Below, piece after piece: positions 1 through 10,081 of a stretch of 64,000 nucleotides of DNA. Numbering within the stretch: position 1 is the first letter of the stretch; every line of letters starts with the position of its first letter. This DNA comes from DATLMR01 sp035634255 (GTDB lineage: Bacteria; Acidobacteriota; Blastocatellia; UBA7656): positions 3,065 to 67,064 of the forward strand of contig DASQDI010000085.1 of the NCBI GenBank assembly GCA_035634255.1, written 5' to 3'. The notes beneath the pieces are model-generated. The model was given only the letters and a program-made list of their open reading frames with translations. It was not told where the DNA came from and did not search any database. A program made the translations under genes and the position numbers.

Positions 1-2
1 GC

Positions 3-623
3 GGAGACGTCGAGTATTACAAAGCGGGCACACGGCCCGGCTCCGCGGCCCCGTGGATGATCTACACGCCCGGCGAGGTGACGGTCGCGCCGGGGAAGGT
101 TCACCCGATTCGCGTCACCATCTCCGTCCCTAAAGATGCCGCTCCGGGCGATCACCTCGCGGCGCTCTTCGTGGAGTCGCGGCCTGATAACATAAAGCTG
201 GATCAAAACAGGCGGCAGGTGATCCTGCGCTTTCGCATGGCGGCCCTGTTCTACATCATGGTCCCTCAGATCACTCAGAAAGGCTCGCTCGAAGGATTAT
301 CCGCCGAGGCGGGCGAGGGCGGAATAATCGTGACCCCGAGCCTCAGGAACAGCGGTAACAGTCACATCAGGCCCGCGCACGCGATCAGGGTATTGAACGG
401 CGAGAATTCCGTGGTCGCCGACATGCCGGAAAGCGAATCTTTGCCCGTGCTCGGGAACTCCGAGCTGCGGCGACCCCTGCTGATCGAGAAGGCTCTGCCG
501 CCGGGCCTCTACACCGTGCAATACCGCGTGAACTTCAAGGACGGGGGCCCGATTGTCGAAGGTCAGACCGAGCTGAGAGTGAGTGGGGGTGGGGGGCAGG
601 GGCAGCCGCCACCCCATTTCTAG
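3..623 (+). CDS. Chaperone-like periplasmic Ig-fold protein, 5' partial
   Basis: The reading frame is open from the left edge of the window, so the true start lies upstream; the first internal ATG (57) is not a convincing start. The protein is rich in beta strands, with the pattern of a PapD-type periplasmic chaperone: a first domain (P-G-x-V-T-V-A-P-G-K at about residues 24-33, then V-T-I-S-V-P) and a second domain ending in a P-G-x-Y-T-V-Q-Y strand. It ends in a Gly/Pro-rich tail. Its stop TAG shares the CTAG palindrome with the stop of the opposing gene, so the two genes converge. The usher-like barrel at 2437-5121 supports a pilus-like or surface-assembly role. The family assignment is inferred from pattern only. 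Confidence 0.6.
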   Translation, partial: GDVEYYKAGTRPGSAAPWMIYTPGEVTVAPGKVHPIRVTISVPKDAAPGDHLAALFVESRPDNIKLDQNRRQVILRFRMAALFYIMVPQITQKGSLEGLSAEAGEGGIIVTPSLRNSGNSHIRPAHAIRVLNGENSVVADMPESESLPVLGNSELRRPLLIEKALPPGLYTVQYRVNFKDGGPIVEGQTELRVSGGGGQGQPPPHF

Positions 624-1474
624 CCCAACGATTGTGCTGCGTACGCGGTCATCTCTTTCCAGGAGTCGATGGCTACATCAAGGTCCATCCGTTGGAGCAC
701 ACCGCCTAATTCTTCATCGCCCGCTTTTTTCAAGTCGGCAGCAGTCGCGTCATATTCCGTCGTCAGATTAAGCATCTTTCCCAGAAGGTTCGCCAGAGCC
801 ATTTCCGCCTGCTCGTTATCCGTCTTCAAGCCTCTTATCGCCTCCCGCAATTTATTCAGTTGGGAGAGTACACTGTAATCCACGAACATATGGCTGACGC
901 TTGATCCGGGCAGGCGCTGCTGGATTTTATTTATCAACCTGGTCAGCCTCGCGTCGTCTTGCGAAAGGCTGTCACGTTCCGACCCTATAGCCGACAGATA
1001 GGAGTTCAGCAGCTCTACCGAGCTCTTCAGAATGTCGCTGCTGCCCGCTTCCAGGCGGCCTTTGAGCCCCACGATGATGCCTATCACATCATCACGCTGT
1101 CGGAGATTATTGCGGCCGGGCCCCGGACCTTTCCATGTTGCCTGGATGTGCCTTGCCTGCGCCTCTAACTCGGCGCTGAAATTGCCCAGAGAATTTACCC
1201 AGTCGAGCAGGCGCTGGTCACCCGCCGTGAAGAGGTCCGTGTCGGACCGGGCCGCTCCAACGGTCCCTTCGAGCGCGACAAAATCTGCCCATCCCCCCGC
1301 CGCCTCAATGACTTTCACGAAATCGGCGTAGCTCACTGTGTTCCCGGCTTCTTCGCCGGTCTTCAGGAAAGCCGAGAAATCGACGACCGCCGAAGCGTAC
1401 GCTCTGACCGGAGCCAGCGCGCCCTTCGCAATCGATATGTCTGTTTTCACCTCCGCTGAATTAGGTGCAAGCAT
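620..1474 (-). CDS. Helical protein of unknown function, possible alpha-pore-forming-toxin-like
   Basis: A 284-residue protein with no signal peptide, predicted almost entirely helical: long amphipathic stretches (about residues 85-125, 130-175 and 185-250) separated by short loops. It starts at an ATG behind a strong AAGGAGG site 12 bases after the upstream gene, so the two are co-transcribed. I do not recognise the family with certainty. A long helical bundle next to a gene whose C-terminus resembles Tc-toxin A components would fit the helical pore-forming toxins (Cry6/XaxA/HBL type), but this is a guess from architecture. Another possibility is a structural or adhesion accessory protein of the usher-like operon. 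Confidence 0.55.
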   Translation of the reverse strand: MLAPNSAEVKTDISIAKGALAPVRAYASAVVDFSAFLKTGEEAGNTVSYADFVKVIEAAGGWADFVALEGTVGAARSDTDLFTAGDQRLLDWVNSLGNFSAELEAQARHIQATWKGPGPGRNNLRQRDDVIGIIVGLKGRLEAGSSDILKSSVELLNSYLSAIGSERDSLSQDDARLTRLINKIQQRLPGSSVSHMFVDYSVLSQLNKLREAIRGLKTDNEQAEMALANLLGKMLNLTTEYDATAADLKKAGDEELGGVLQRMDLDVAIDSWKEMTAYAAQSLG

Positions 1475-1486
1475 TTGAGCCTCCTT

Positions 1487-2436
1487 TTACAGCCTGTTGT
1501 AGGTGCCCGACAGGCGCATGCGTATTGCCTTCAGGTTGGCCAGAGACCCCGCGTCTTTCACGGCGAGGGTCCACTGGGTGAAAGGGGTGGGCGTCAGGTA
1601 GCTGGCCTTGACGGTTGAAGCGGGTTTCCAGGGCGTGCGCGGGTCATCAACTCCGCCGCCCGCCTCCCCGCTGTAAATGAAATCCGTCTCCAGAGGCGAC
1701 GAGACGAAGTACTTCCTCCCGGAAGAGTCATCGCCGTATGCGTTGGCGTAATAGCCGGAGGTGGAAACGGTAAGACTTATGCTCTTGCCACCGTTGGGCT
1801 CTGCCCCTTCGAGATAGAACCAGCCTTCTTCAACGAAGAAGCCTATTGCGCCGCCGTTCGGGACGCTCCCTTTGAAGGGCGGCTCCTCAATCGATATGCC
1901 CCAGCTCAGAGTAGGCGTTCGGGCTGACGTGTCGAGCACCACGTAAGGGCACCCGCTCGCGGGCGCGCCTCCGTTCTTACTCTCGCCCGACTTTACGACG
2001 GGGATGAGGTAGTACCCCGTATCGAAGGGCTGCGCGGGCGGCTTGGAACTGAGCAACTGCTCGATGCCGAGCTTCATACGGTCGAACTGCTGTTGGAGCT
2101 CGTTGTAGCCCATCCCCAGGCTAACGTTGAAGGTAGGCTCGTCGAGCCACCGGTAGAGATAGGCGGCCCGGTAGTAGCGGGCTGAGACCAGTAAAGACCG
2201 CTTCGTGTTAACGCATTGCTGAAGCAGAAGGGCCTTCAACGCGCTCTTCTTCTGCTCGTCGTCTTTCGACTCCTGTTCGAGCCGGGACCACCTCTGTTGC
2301 GACAAGGCCGTACACGGTGGTTTCGGAAAGTGCAGCTGGCGGAGTCAGGCCCGGAGTCAGTTACAAGAACCCCTGCGTCCCGATATTCCTGGGCCAGACG
2401 CGCATTGATTGAGGGATTTGCCGGAGCGGCGGGCAT
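1487..2436 (-). pseudogene. Frameshifted gene coupled to the usher-like gene; C-terminal beta domain
   Basis: An ATG at 2436-2434 follows the stop TGA of the upstream usher-like gene directly (TGAATG), which implies translational coupling. That frame reads MPAAPANPSINARLAQEYRD and on to about residue 35, then runs out of phase; the following 270 residues continue in the frame one base away, open from a stop at 2345-2347 to the TAA at 1487. One missing base between about 2310 and 2345 would join them into one protein of about 315 residues. Without the join, the downstream part would have to start at TTG 2305. The C-terminus is beta-rich and ends P-F-T-Q-W-T-L-A-V followed by D-A-G-S-L-A-N-L-K-A-I-R-M-R-L-S-G-T-Y, a pattern resembling the C-terminal domain of Tc toxin A proteins. 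Either a pseudogene or a one-base sequence error. Confidence 0.5.
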
Positions 2437-5121
2437 TCATGGAGTGGCCGAAGGGAATCTCTTAACTTTCACTTCCTGCGGCTTGGGGGTCACGGGGAGG
2501 TTCACGTCGCCGGTTTCGAGCCCCGCCTTCACGATTGCCTGGACCGAGCCTATGGCCGACTTCATATTTTCCGGCAAGGTCTTTTCGTCCAGCAGGATCA
2601 CGTGCTCGCCGGGAGGCAGGTCGCCCAGGATGAACTCGCCGTCGCCGTCCGTCAGAGTGTCGCGGCCGCTGCCGGTCAGGACTCTAACGTTCGACATCCT
2701 CTGCTCGCCTTCGTCGATCTTCCCGTTCGCGTTTTCGTCCAGCCACACGACCCCTCTGATGCGCCCCGTGCGGACGAGGCGGAAGTCTACGACCGCGTCC
2801 CGTCCGGGCCGCATCACGGCGATTTGCCGCGCGCTGTCGAGCAGAGTCAGGTCCGCGCGCACGGTGAGCAAGTCCATGTAGACTTCGTGCTCCCCGGCTT
2901 TTATGTTGTCTACCCTGAAGTCGCCCCTCTCGTCGGTCTCCGCGAAGTAATTCCCGTCTATCCGTATCTGGACCCTCGCCTGCGGCAGATCGACGCCCGT
3001 GTCGAACCGGCCATTGAGATTTACATCCTGATAGACCCTCCCATAAAACGAGCCGATGGACCGCATCTCGGAGAGCGGCGCGTTCACTACCGAATCATGG
3101 TTGCGCCCGACGAGGAGCGGCCCCTGAATTTGCAGGGTCATCTGCGGCCCGTTCGGAGTCCTCGAATACGTGAATTGTAGGTTGTGCCTCCCCGGAAGCT
3201 GGATGGCCGTGAGAAAGCGTTCCGTGGTCATCATCTGGTTCGGGCTGTAAGAGTACCCGAACCCGGCCCCGAAGCTCACCCTGTTGGTGAACAGAGACGA
3301 TGTCATCCAGTCGATTGAGCCGCTGAGGCTGCCGCCGCTGCCGAAAGACTGGTTCGCCTGTAACGTGTGATCCGAGTTTAACCTGAGCATCGCGCCGACG
3401 GAGAGGTTGAGGCTCGGCTGTACGGGCGGGCGCACCACGTGGGTCAAAGTGTCGAAATGCCGCGCGATCTTTATGCGCGTGAAGTTCCCGAAAAGCCTCA
3501 GATCCTTGAACTCCTTCGTCGCGTTGAGCAGGGAGTAGGAACTGCCCCCTGCGACGGAGTTCTCCGTCGCCGTGTGCGTGAAGATCATGGTGGGCCACTG
3601 CCCGCGCGGCGTGAGGCTCACCGTCGCCGTAACCGAATTGTCTTTCTGGCCGACGCCCGGCCGGGTCCTCGTCATGCCGCTCAGGGACGTTCCCAGCCAG
3701 TCCACGGGCCTCCACCCGACGCCGCCCGAGTAGAGGGTGGATGCCACGAAGGCCCCGCTGCCCTGAGGGCTCAGGAAATTCGCGCCGATGTGCGTGAACC
3801 TGCCTTGCAGCCTGATGCCCCCGCTGAGGTTGAATACTTCCGAGAAATCGAGCATCGGCGCGAACCCGCTCACGGGCACGCCTTCCTGATTTATGCCGGA
3901 AAAATTGCCCACGCCCATGTCTCCGATGAACTGGTGCCGCTCGGACGCATACTTGACTCCGCTCGTCAGCATCTCGCCCCTCGACTCGGGCCCGTCGAAG
4001 TACAGAAAGCCCGAAGAGTAGAGGGTCGAGGGCGTCTGCGAGGGGTTGCTGATCGACGGGCCGAACGAGGCGTACGAGCCCAGGATGCTCGTGTCGTAGG
4101 CGGGCTGGAATCTTGTGAAGGGAAGCTCGGGCTCTTCGTGAGGCAGCCGCGCTTCCGCGAACCCGTTCGACATGGCGCGGCCCGCGAAGGCCGTCATGCG
4201 CATCCCGGCGAACGGCTGCTGCGCCCATGCCCCGCGGACGGATGAAGCCATGAAAGACAGGTCGGTCCCCGTGCCGAAGTCTCCGGCGATGAACTTCTGC
4301 CCGTTGGGTCTCTCGAAGGAGAATGACCCGCTCTGGAAAGTCACGGCCTCTTTCTGGGAGCTGCCGTAAAGATTGGTCGTGAGGTTGAACCGGCCATCGC
4401 CTATTCGCCCGGTGGAATTCATAAGGAAATTATGGCCGAACGAGGCGGAGTACATGTTCAGGTTGTACGAATAATTTATCTGATGAAATTCCCACTGGGC
4501 GTGTTGAGTTCCGTCCCTGACGCTCCCCGAACCCGGCTTCCCGCGCGTTATTCTAACGGTCAGAGCGTCGACGATGATCGATACGTCCAGCAGCGGCGCG
4601 ATTATCTCGACCGGCAGCATGAGGTCTTCCGGGTCGGGTGTGAAGACGACGTCCGCGGTGTTGGAGACGACTAGTATGACCGCTCCGTTCTCGCGCACCT
4701 GATTGAGCGGGGAGTTGAAGTCGGCGAGCACTCCGGTCTGCCTGCGCACCTCGACCCTGCGGCTCTGTATGGCTACGCTGATCTGGTCCCCGAGGGCTCG
4801 GGCTATGGCCGTGACGGGGAGGAAGAGCCTCGCGCCTCTCTGCTGAGGAAGGCTCACGCGCCCGCTCAGAGGGCGGTCCCCGACTATTATCGTCATCTGT
4901 CTGGTCGGGTCGGGGGTGCCCGCGCCGTTGATCGCGTCGTTGCTCGCGTCGTTACTCGTGTCTTTGCTTGTATGATGCGCGGCGGCCGGGGCGGAGTCTT
5001 CCTCGCGAATGCCGGACGACGCGAGGGCCGAGGCCCTGGACATGAGTGCGGCAGCGCACGGCACCAGTGCCCAGAAGAGGCACAGAGCGCCAAGCACTCT
5101 TAACGATCTTGCGTTCAGCAT
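2437..5121 (-). CDS. Usher-like outer-membrane beta-barrel with SdrD-like repeats
   Basis: An 894-residue exported protein. A long hydrophobic signal peptide (about 1-36) is followed by a low-complexity D/N/S/T linker, then a stalk-type domain (about 75-190) with the copper-amine-oxidase-N-like pattern G-D-R-P-L-S-G-x-V-S-L-P. A central region (about 200-685) has many short alternating strands rich in aromatic, Gly and Ser residues, as in an outer-membrane barrel. Two SdrD/B-type Ig repeats follow (about 692-760 and 786-846), each opening with a calcium-loop-like N-x-N-G-x-x-D motif. Fimbrial ushers of the CS1/TcfC kind combine a barrel with such domains, and the chaperone-like gene lies nearby on the opposite strand. 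It heads a minus-strand operon; the next gene starts on its stop codon. The usher call is inferred from architecture. Confidence 0.65.
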   Translation of the reverse strand: MLNARSLRVLGALCLFWALVPCAAALMSRASALASSGIREEDSAPAAAHHTSKDTSNDASNDAINGAGTPDPTRQMTIIVGDRPLSGRVSLPQQRGARLFLPVTAIARALGDQISVAIQSRRVEVRRQTGVLADFNSPLNQVRENGAVILVVSNTADVVFTPDPEDLMLPVEIIAPLLDVSIIVDALTVRITRGKPGSGSVRDGTQHAQWEFHQINYSYNLNMYSASFGHNFLMNSTGRIGDGRFNLTTNLYGSSQKEAVTFQSGSFSFERPNGQKFIAGDFGTGTDLSFMASSVRGAWAQQPFAGMRMTAFAGRAMSNGFAEARLPHEEPELPFTRFQPAYDTSILGSYASFGPSISNPSQTPSTLYSSGFLYFDGPESRGEMLTSGVKYASERHQFIGDMGVGNFSGINQEGVPVSGFAPMLDFSEVFNLSGGIRLQGRFTHIGANFLSPQGSGAFVASTLYSGGVGWRPVDWLGTSLSGMTRTRPGVGQKDNSVTATVSLTPRGQWPTMIFTHTATENSVAGGSSYSLLNATKEFKDLRLFGNFTRIKIARHFDTLTHVVRPPVQPSLNLSVGAMLRLNSDHTLQANQSFGSGGSLSGSIDWMTSSLFTNRVSFGAGFGYSYSPNQMMTTERFLTAIQLPGRHNLQFTYSRTPNGPQMTLQIQGPLLVGRNHDSVVNAPLSEMRSIGSFYGRVYQDVNLNGRFDTGVDLPQARVQIRIDGNYFAETDERGDFRVDNIKAGEHEVYMDLLTVRADLTLLDSARQIAVMRPGRDAVVDFRLVRTGRIRGVVWLDENANGKIDEGEQRMSNVRVLTGSGRDTLTDGDGEFILGDLPPGEHVILLDEKTLPENMKSAIGSVQAIVKAGLETGDVNLPVTPKPQEVKVKRFPSATP

Positions 5122-5184
5122 ACCGGCTCAGAAACCAATCTGATGGGGATTAATTACGTTAGGGGATTAATGAGAAGCAGGCCG

Positions 5185-5213
5185 ATTATAGGTAGATGGC
5201 GTCGCGCGCGCAA
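5185..5213 (-). promoter_or_regulatory. Sigma70-type promoter of the usher-like operon
   Basis: On the minus strand a TTGCGC -35 box (5213-5208) and a perfect TATAAT -10 box (5190-5185) are separated by 17 bases. They lie 64-92 bases upstream of the usher-like ATG and point towards it. Confidence 0.5.
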
Positions 5214-5286
5214 TAGTTTTCTTTGAAAGAATGATCAATTACAGTACACGGCGCGTTCATCCAAAAACGCCCGCCCGAATCGGAGG

Positions 5287-5317
5287 TTGCCACCCGATCA
5301 AAATCAGGTGCTATAAT
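5287..5317 (+). promoter_or_regulatory. Sigma70-type promoter that decides the start of the next gene
   Basis: A TTGCCA -35 box (5287-5292) and perfect TATAAT -10 box (5312-5317) with 19-base spacing. Transcription would start near 5324, downstream of the ATG at 5320, so that ATG cannot be used from this promoter. Confidence 0.5.
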
Positions 5318-5364
5318 TTATGTCGAGTAAATCGATTCATTCTCGAAATATTTCTGGAGGCAGC

Positions 5365-6159
5365 TTGTTAAGATTCGTAATCAATTCCATTCTCCTGTCT
5401 ATCGTCGTGACCATGGCATCGCAGGGCGCGCAGGGCTCCGCGCAGGAGGCGGGCGACAATCAGCAGGCGAAGGCCGAAGCGTTGATCCGCGAGGCGATCA
5501 AGGCGCGCGGGGGCGACGTTTATCTAAACACCCGCTCAAGCGTCAGCCGCGGGAATTACACCCCTTTCGATAAAGGGGTCTCGACCGTGCCCGACTCTTT
5601 CGTCGATTACATCGTCTACCCCGACCGCGAGCGAACGGAGTTCGGCAAAGGCAAGCGCAGGTTCGTTCAGGTGAATTCCGGGAAGAACGGGTGGGTCTAC
5701 GAAGCCGCGAACAACATGATTCGGGACCAGACGGAAGAACAGGTCAACAGATTTCAGCAGGGGCTCTCTTACGACCTCGACTATTTATTGAGGCGCGGCT
5801 GGCAGGAGCCCGGCGCGAAGCTGTCCTACCTGGGGAGGCGCGAGCCCTGGCGCAACACTTTCTCCGAGGCGGTCCGTATTGAATACAAGGGCGGGGGCTC
5901 GGCGACCCTCCATTTAGACCCGCGCACGAAGCTCCCGATCATGACCGAATACAAGATCGTGGTCGACGGAGCGCCCACCGAAAATCAGGCGCGCTTCTTC
6001 AGGTGGGTTGAGTTCGAGGGGCGGCTGGTCCCGACCATAATCGATTACTACCGCGACGGAAAACAGACGGCCCGCGCCAGCTTCGATTCTTTCAGCTTCA
6101 ACACAGACATACCTGAGAAGCTGTTCGCGAAACCTTCCGACGTGAAAGAGGTGAAGTAG
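5365..6159 (+). CDS. Exported LolA-like / outer-membrane lipoprotein-sorting-like protein
   Basis: A frame is open from ATG 5320, but the start chosen here is TTG 5365: it is preceded by GGAGG (5357-5361), lies behind the -10 box at 5312-5317, and gives a clean signal peptide (LRFVINSILLSIVVTMASQG, cleaved after A-x-G or A-Q-G). The mature part of about 240 residues is a curved beta-sheet type: A-x-x-L-I-x-x-A-I-K-A-R-G-G near the N-terminus, then many strands, with a late motif L-D-P-R-T-K-L-P-I. These features resemble LolA/LolB-fold proteins that hold lipids in the periplasm. The substrate is unknown. It is transcribed alone, convergent with fbaB. Confidence 0.65.
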   Translation: MLRFVINSILLSIVVTMASQGAQGSAQEAGDNQQAKAEALIREAIKARGGDVYLNTRSSVSRGNYTPFDKGVSTVPDSFVDYIVYPDRERTEFGKGKRRFVQVNSGKNGWVYEAANNMIRDQTEEQVNRFQQGLSYDLDYLLRRGWQEPGAKLSYLGRREPWRNTFSEAVRIEYKGGGSATLHLDPRTKLPIMTEYKIVVDGAPTENQARFFRWVEFEGRLVPTIIDYYRDGKQTARASFDSFSFNTDIPEKLFAKPSDVKEVK

Positions 6160-6180
6160 CACGGGCAGGAGTCAGGGGCC

Positions 6181-6207
6181 GGGGCGGGGGACGGCAGCCC
6201 CCGCCCC
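6181..6207. terminator. GC-rich hairpin between convergent genes
   Basis: A perfect 10-base stem GGGGCGGGGG / CCCCCGCCCC (6181-6190 and 6198-6207) with a 7-base loop lies between the ends of the LolA-like gene and fbaB. There is no clear T-run, so it may act on either strand as an mRNA 3' end. Confidence 0.5.
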
Positions 6208-6270
6208 ATTAATGATTTCAAACTCCCTTCATTGAATCCCTTTTCTTCTCCGACCCCCGGCCACCGGCCC

Positions 6271-7347
<1,077 letters not shown>

Positions 7348-7403
7348 CTCGCCCTCCTGTCCTCATCTTTTATTAATAGACTTTGCGCCTTTCCAGGTAC
7401 TCA

Positions 7404-7432
7404 ATTTTATAGAGCTAAGTAGGGCAGGTCAA
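7404..7432 (-). promoter_or_regulatory. Promoter of fbaB
   Basis: Minus-strand TTGACC (7432-7427) and TAAAAT (7409-7404) boxes with an ideal 17-base spacer, 57 bases upstream of the aldolase ATG. Confidence 0.6.
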
Positions 7433-7455
7433 CGCCGCAGAAAGACGGCCATGGT

Positions 7456-7489
7456 AAAAAAAAGGGGCGAGATTCGGCCAACGCCCCTT
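7456..7489 (-). terminator. Rho-independent terminator of the class A PBP gene
   Basis: On the minus strand an 8-base stem AAGGGGCG / CGCCCCTT (7489-7482 and 7469-7462) is followed by a run of eight T (complement of A 7456-7463). It lies 73 bases after the PBP stop. Confidence 0.85.
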
Positions 7490-7561
7490 AAGAAGGAACT
7501 CAATTGATTACCCTTATCTAATAAGAGCAGAAAATTCGGAAAAAAATACCAGAGGGTGTGA

Positions 7562-10081
7562 TCAGCGGTTGCCGCCCGCGGCTTTCCTGAGGCGCTTGCG
7601 GACTTCTTTTTGCGCGTCGTCGACGGCCTTCTCGGTCTCCCGCATCAACTTCTTCGCCTTGTCCTGGAGGTCCTCGTCGTCTTCGGGGAATTCGAACGGT
7701 AAGAGGGGATCGGGCGTCTCGCCTTCGTGCGCCTGGCAACTCTCCTGCGGCTCCGTCCCCTCGATGAAGTACTCCGTGCGCTTCAGGCTGCACCTGTCCG
7801 TCGCGAGCAGGCCGGTCGAGGGGTCTATCTCGGCCGTAGAGATGTTGTTCGGCTTCGGGAAGCTGTCGCCCCCGAGGTCGGGCCTCAGGGCGAGCGCCTG
7901 TTTCATGAACGCCGCCCATATCGGCAGGGCGGATTTGGAGCCTTCGAGCCCGAGCTCCGAGTTGTCGTCGAAGCCCACCCACACGACGCACACGAGGTTG
8001 GGCGTATAGCCCGCGAACCACCCGTCGCGGGAAGTGCCCGTCTTGCCCGCGCCAAGGCTCGTAAAGCCCATCGCGCGCGCGCGCGCGGCGGTGCCCCTGT
8101 TCAACACGTCCTGCATCATGCTGGTCATCAGCCAGCTTATTTGCGGCTGAAGGACTGCCCGCGTGTCCGGCCTCGGCTCCGAAATGCTTACGCCGTCCGC
8201 GTTAGTGACGCGCTTGAGCGAGCGGGTCTCGGCCAGCTGCCCCGCGTTGGCGAAGGCCGTGTAGGCCCGCGCGACTTCGAGCGGCGTCGCCTCCGCCGTC
8301 CCGAGCGCCAGGGCGGGGAAGGGGCGGGACTTCGGCAGCCCGAGCCGCTCCCCAAGGCGGGCCACTTTCGAGTAGCCTACGCGCTCGGCTATGCGGACCG
8401 TCACCACGTTCAGGGAGTGGGCGAGCGCGTCCCGGACGGAGACATCGCGCTGCGAATAGACCTTGCCGAAGTTTTCGGGCGAGTAGGTCTCCCCGCGCCC
8501 GTACAGGAACGTTTCGGGCGCGTCCATAAAGACGGTCGCGGGAGTTATGACCCCGCCCTCCGAATCCTCGTAAGCCGTATTGAGCGCGGCCGCGTAGACT
8601 ATCGGCTTATAGACCGAGCCCGGCTGCCTGTGCGCGTCGACGGCGCGGTTCAGCTGGCTCTGGCTGTAGTCCCTGCCGCCGACCATCGCCAGAATCTCCC
8701 CGGTCTTGGGGTTCATCGCGACGAGGGCGGCCTGAAGGGTGCCCGGAGGGACCGGGTTCTTCTTGCGCTTCGCAAAAATCTGGTCGAGCGAGGCGAGGGT
8801 CTCGTTGACGGCCTTATCCGCGGCCCTTTGCAGGGGAAGGTCGATGGTCGAGTAGACCCTGTAGGACTGGCGCGAGAGGTCGCGCGCGACGAGCCCGGTC
8901 GCGAGCTGCTGTTGCAGGTAGTCCACGAAGAAGGGGGCGTCGCTGTTGAGCGCGGCACTCTTCGCTTGAATCTTCAGGTCGGTGGCCCTGGCCTGCGCCG
9001 CGCGCTCCGGGGTCAGAAGGCCGGCCTCCTCCATGGAGTCGAGCACCTGATTGCGGCGGGCCTTCGCCCTCTCGGGGTCGCGGTAAGGCGAGTAGAGGCT
9101 CGGCCCGCGAATGATCCCCGCGAGGAAGGCGCATTCGGGCAGGGTCAGGTTGACCACGTCTTTATTGAAATAGGTCGAGGCCGCCTCACCCACCCCGTTG
9201 ATCGAGTAGTTGCCGGACTGGCCCATGTAGACTTCATTGGCGTATAGCTGGAAAATCTCCTCTTTCGACAGCTTGGTTTCGAGCACGAGGGCGATCATCA
9301 TCTCCTGCAGCTTGCGCTTGAAGGTGCGCTCGGGCGTGAGGAAGAAGTTCTTCACGAGCTGCTGGGTTACGGACGAGCCGCCCTGATGAATCTCGCTCTC
9401 TTCGACGTTGCGCCACAGCGCGCGGAAGATGCCCCGGAAATTGATCCCCGAATGATCGAAGAATTGCCTGTCCTCTATCGCCACGACCGCGTTGATGTAA
9501 TCTTTGGGCAGGTCTTTGAAGGAGACGAGCTTCTGCTTCTGCCGCTTCTCGCTCGATATCGCGGTCATCATTTCGGGCTCAAGCAGGGCGCTGTCGAGTT
9601 GGCGCTTCGTCTCAAGGTCGGTGATCCTGCTGATGCTCTTGCCGCCCGACCCGAAGGCGATGCTGACGCTCGGGAACTGGCGCGCGCCGTTTATGATCGC
9701 GTCACCGCTCGTGTAAATATCTATCGTCGTACCCTTGACCTGATACCTGCCGCGCCTTGAGTCCGCCTCCTTGCTGGACTCGACGTAGCCGATGCCGTCG
9801 AGGTAGCTCTTTATGTATTGCGGCGTCAACCCCTGACCCACGCGAATCGTCCGGGGGGCCGCGTAAATCCCCGTGGTCCTTATCAATACGTCCCCGCGGA
9901 AGCGGGCGTCGATCATCCGCGAGTACTTGAAATAGAAGAAGGCGAACCCCGAGAAGGCGATCAGGGCGAGAATGCCCAGCAGAACCATGCGCGTGGGGGT
10001 GAAGATGCGGCTCAACAGGCTCTCACGGCGTTCTTGCCTCTTTATGACCCGCGTCTTCGGTTTTCTGGTTACGGTTGCCAA
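7562..10081 (-). CDS. Class A penicillin-binding protein, PBP1B-like (transglycosylase/transpeptidase)
   Basis: Bifunctional peptidoglycan polymerase of 839 residues anchored in the inner membrane. A basic cytoplasmic tail (1-31) precedes one membrane segment (about 32-51). Residues 60-125 resemble the UB2H domain of PBP1B. The GT51 transglycosylase domain (about 195-370) carries the catalytic Glu203 in A-I-E-D-R-Q-F-F and the Q-G-G-S-S-V-T-Q-Q motif. The transpeptidase domain (about 430-720) has Ser489-V-Y-K492 (nucleophile), S556-L-N and K680-T-G-T-S. The C-terminal tail (about 780-839) is acidic and then Lys/Arg-rich. No neighbour is clearly co-transcribed. A strong terminator follows. Confidence 0.95.
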   Translation of the reverse strand: MATVTRKPKTRVIKRQERRESLLSRIFTPTRMVLLGILALIAFSGFAFFYFKYSRMIDARFRGDVLIRTTGIYAAPRTIRVGQGLTPQYIKSYLDGIGYVESSKEADSRRGRYQVKGTTIDIYTSGDAIINGARQFPSVSIAFGSGGKSISRITDLETKRQLDSALLEPEMMTAISSEKRQKQKLVSFKDLPKDYINAVVAIEDRQFFDHSGINFRGIFRALWRNVEESEIHQGGSSVTQQLVKNFFLTPERTFKRKLQEMMIALVLETKLSKEEIFQLYANEVYMGQSGNYSINGVGEAASTYFNKDVVNLTLPECAFLAGIIRGPSLYSPYRDPERAKARRNQVLDSMEEAGLLTPERAAQARATDLKIQAKSAALNSDAPFFVDYLQQQLATGLVARDLSRQSYRVYSTIDLPLQRAADKAVNETLASLDQIFAKRKKNPVPPGTLQAALVAMNPKTGEILAMVGGRDYSQSQLNRAVDAHRQPGSVYKPIVYAAALNTAYEDSEGGVITPATVFMDAPETFLYGRGETYSPENFGKVYSQRDVSVRDALAHSLNVVTVRIAERVGYSKVARLGERLGLPKSRPFPALALGTAEATPLEVARAYTAFANAGQLAETRSLKRVTNADGVSISEPRPDTRAVLQPQISWLMTSMMQDVLNRGTAARARAMGFTSLGAGKTGTSRDGWFAGYTPNLVCVVWVGFDDNSELGLEGSKSALPIWAAFMKQALALRPDLGGDSFPKPNNISTAEIDPSTGLLATDRCSLKRTEYFIEGTEPQESCQAHEGETPDPLLPFEFPEDDEDLQDKAKKLMRETEKAVDDAQKEVRKRLRKAAGGNR

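Noticed and set aside
3095..4245. Long open frames on both strands overlapping the usher-like gene
   Set aside because: They are Arg/Pro/Ala/His-rich shadow frames typical of GC-rich coding DNA, have no ribosome sites and no family motifs, while the usher-like frame has a signal peptide and repeats.
7727..9247. 506-codon plus-strand frame opposite the PBP gene
   Set aside because: Basic, low-complexity shadow of the PBP coding strand with no recognisable domain.
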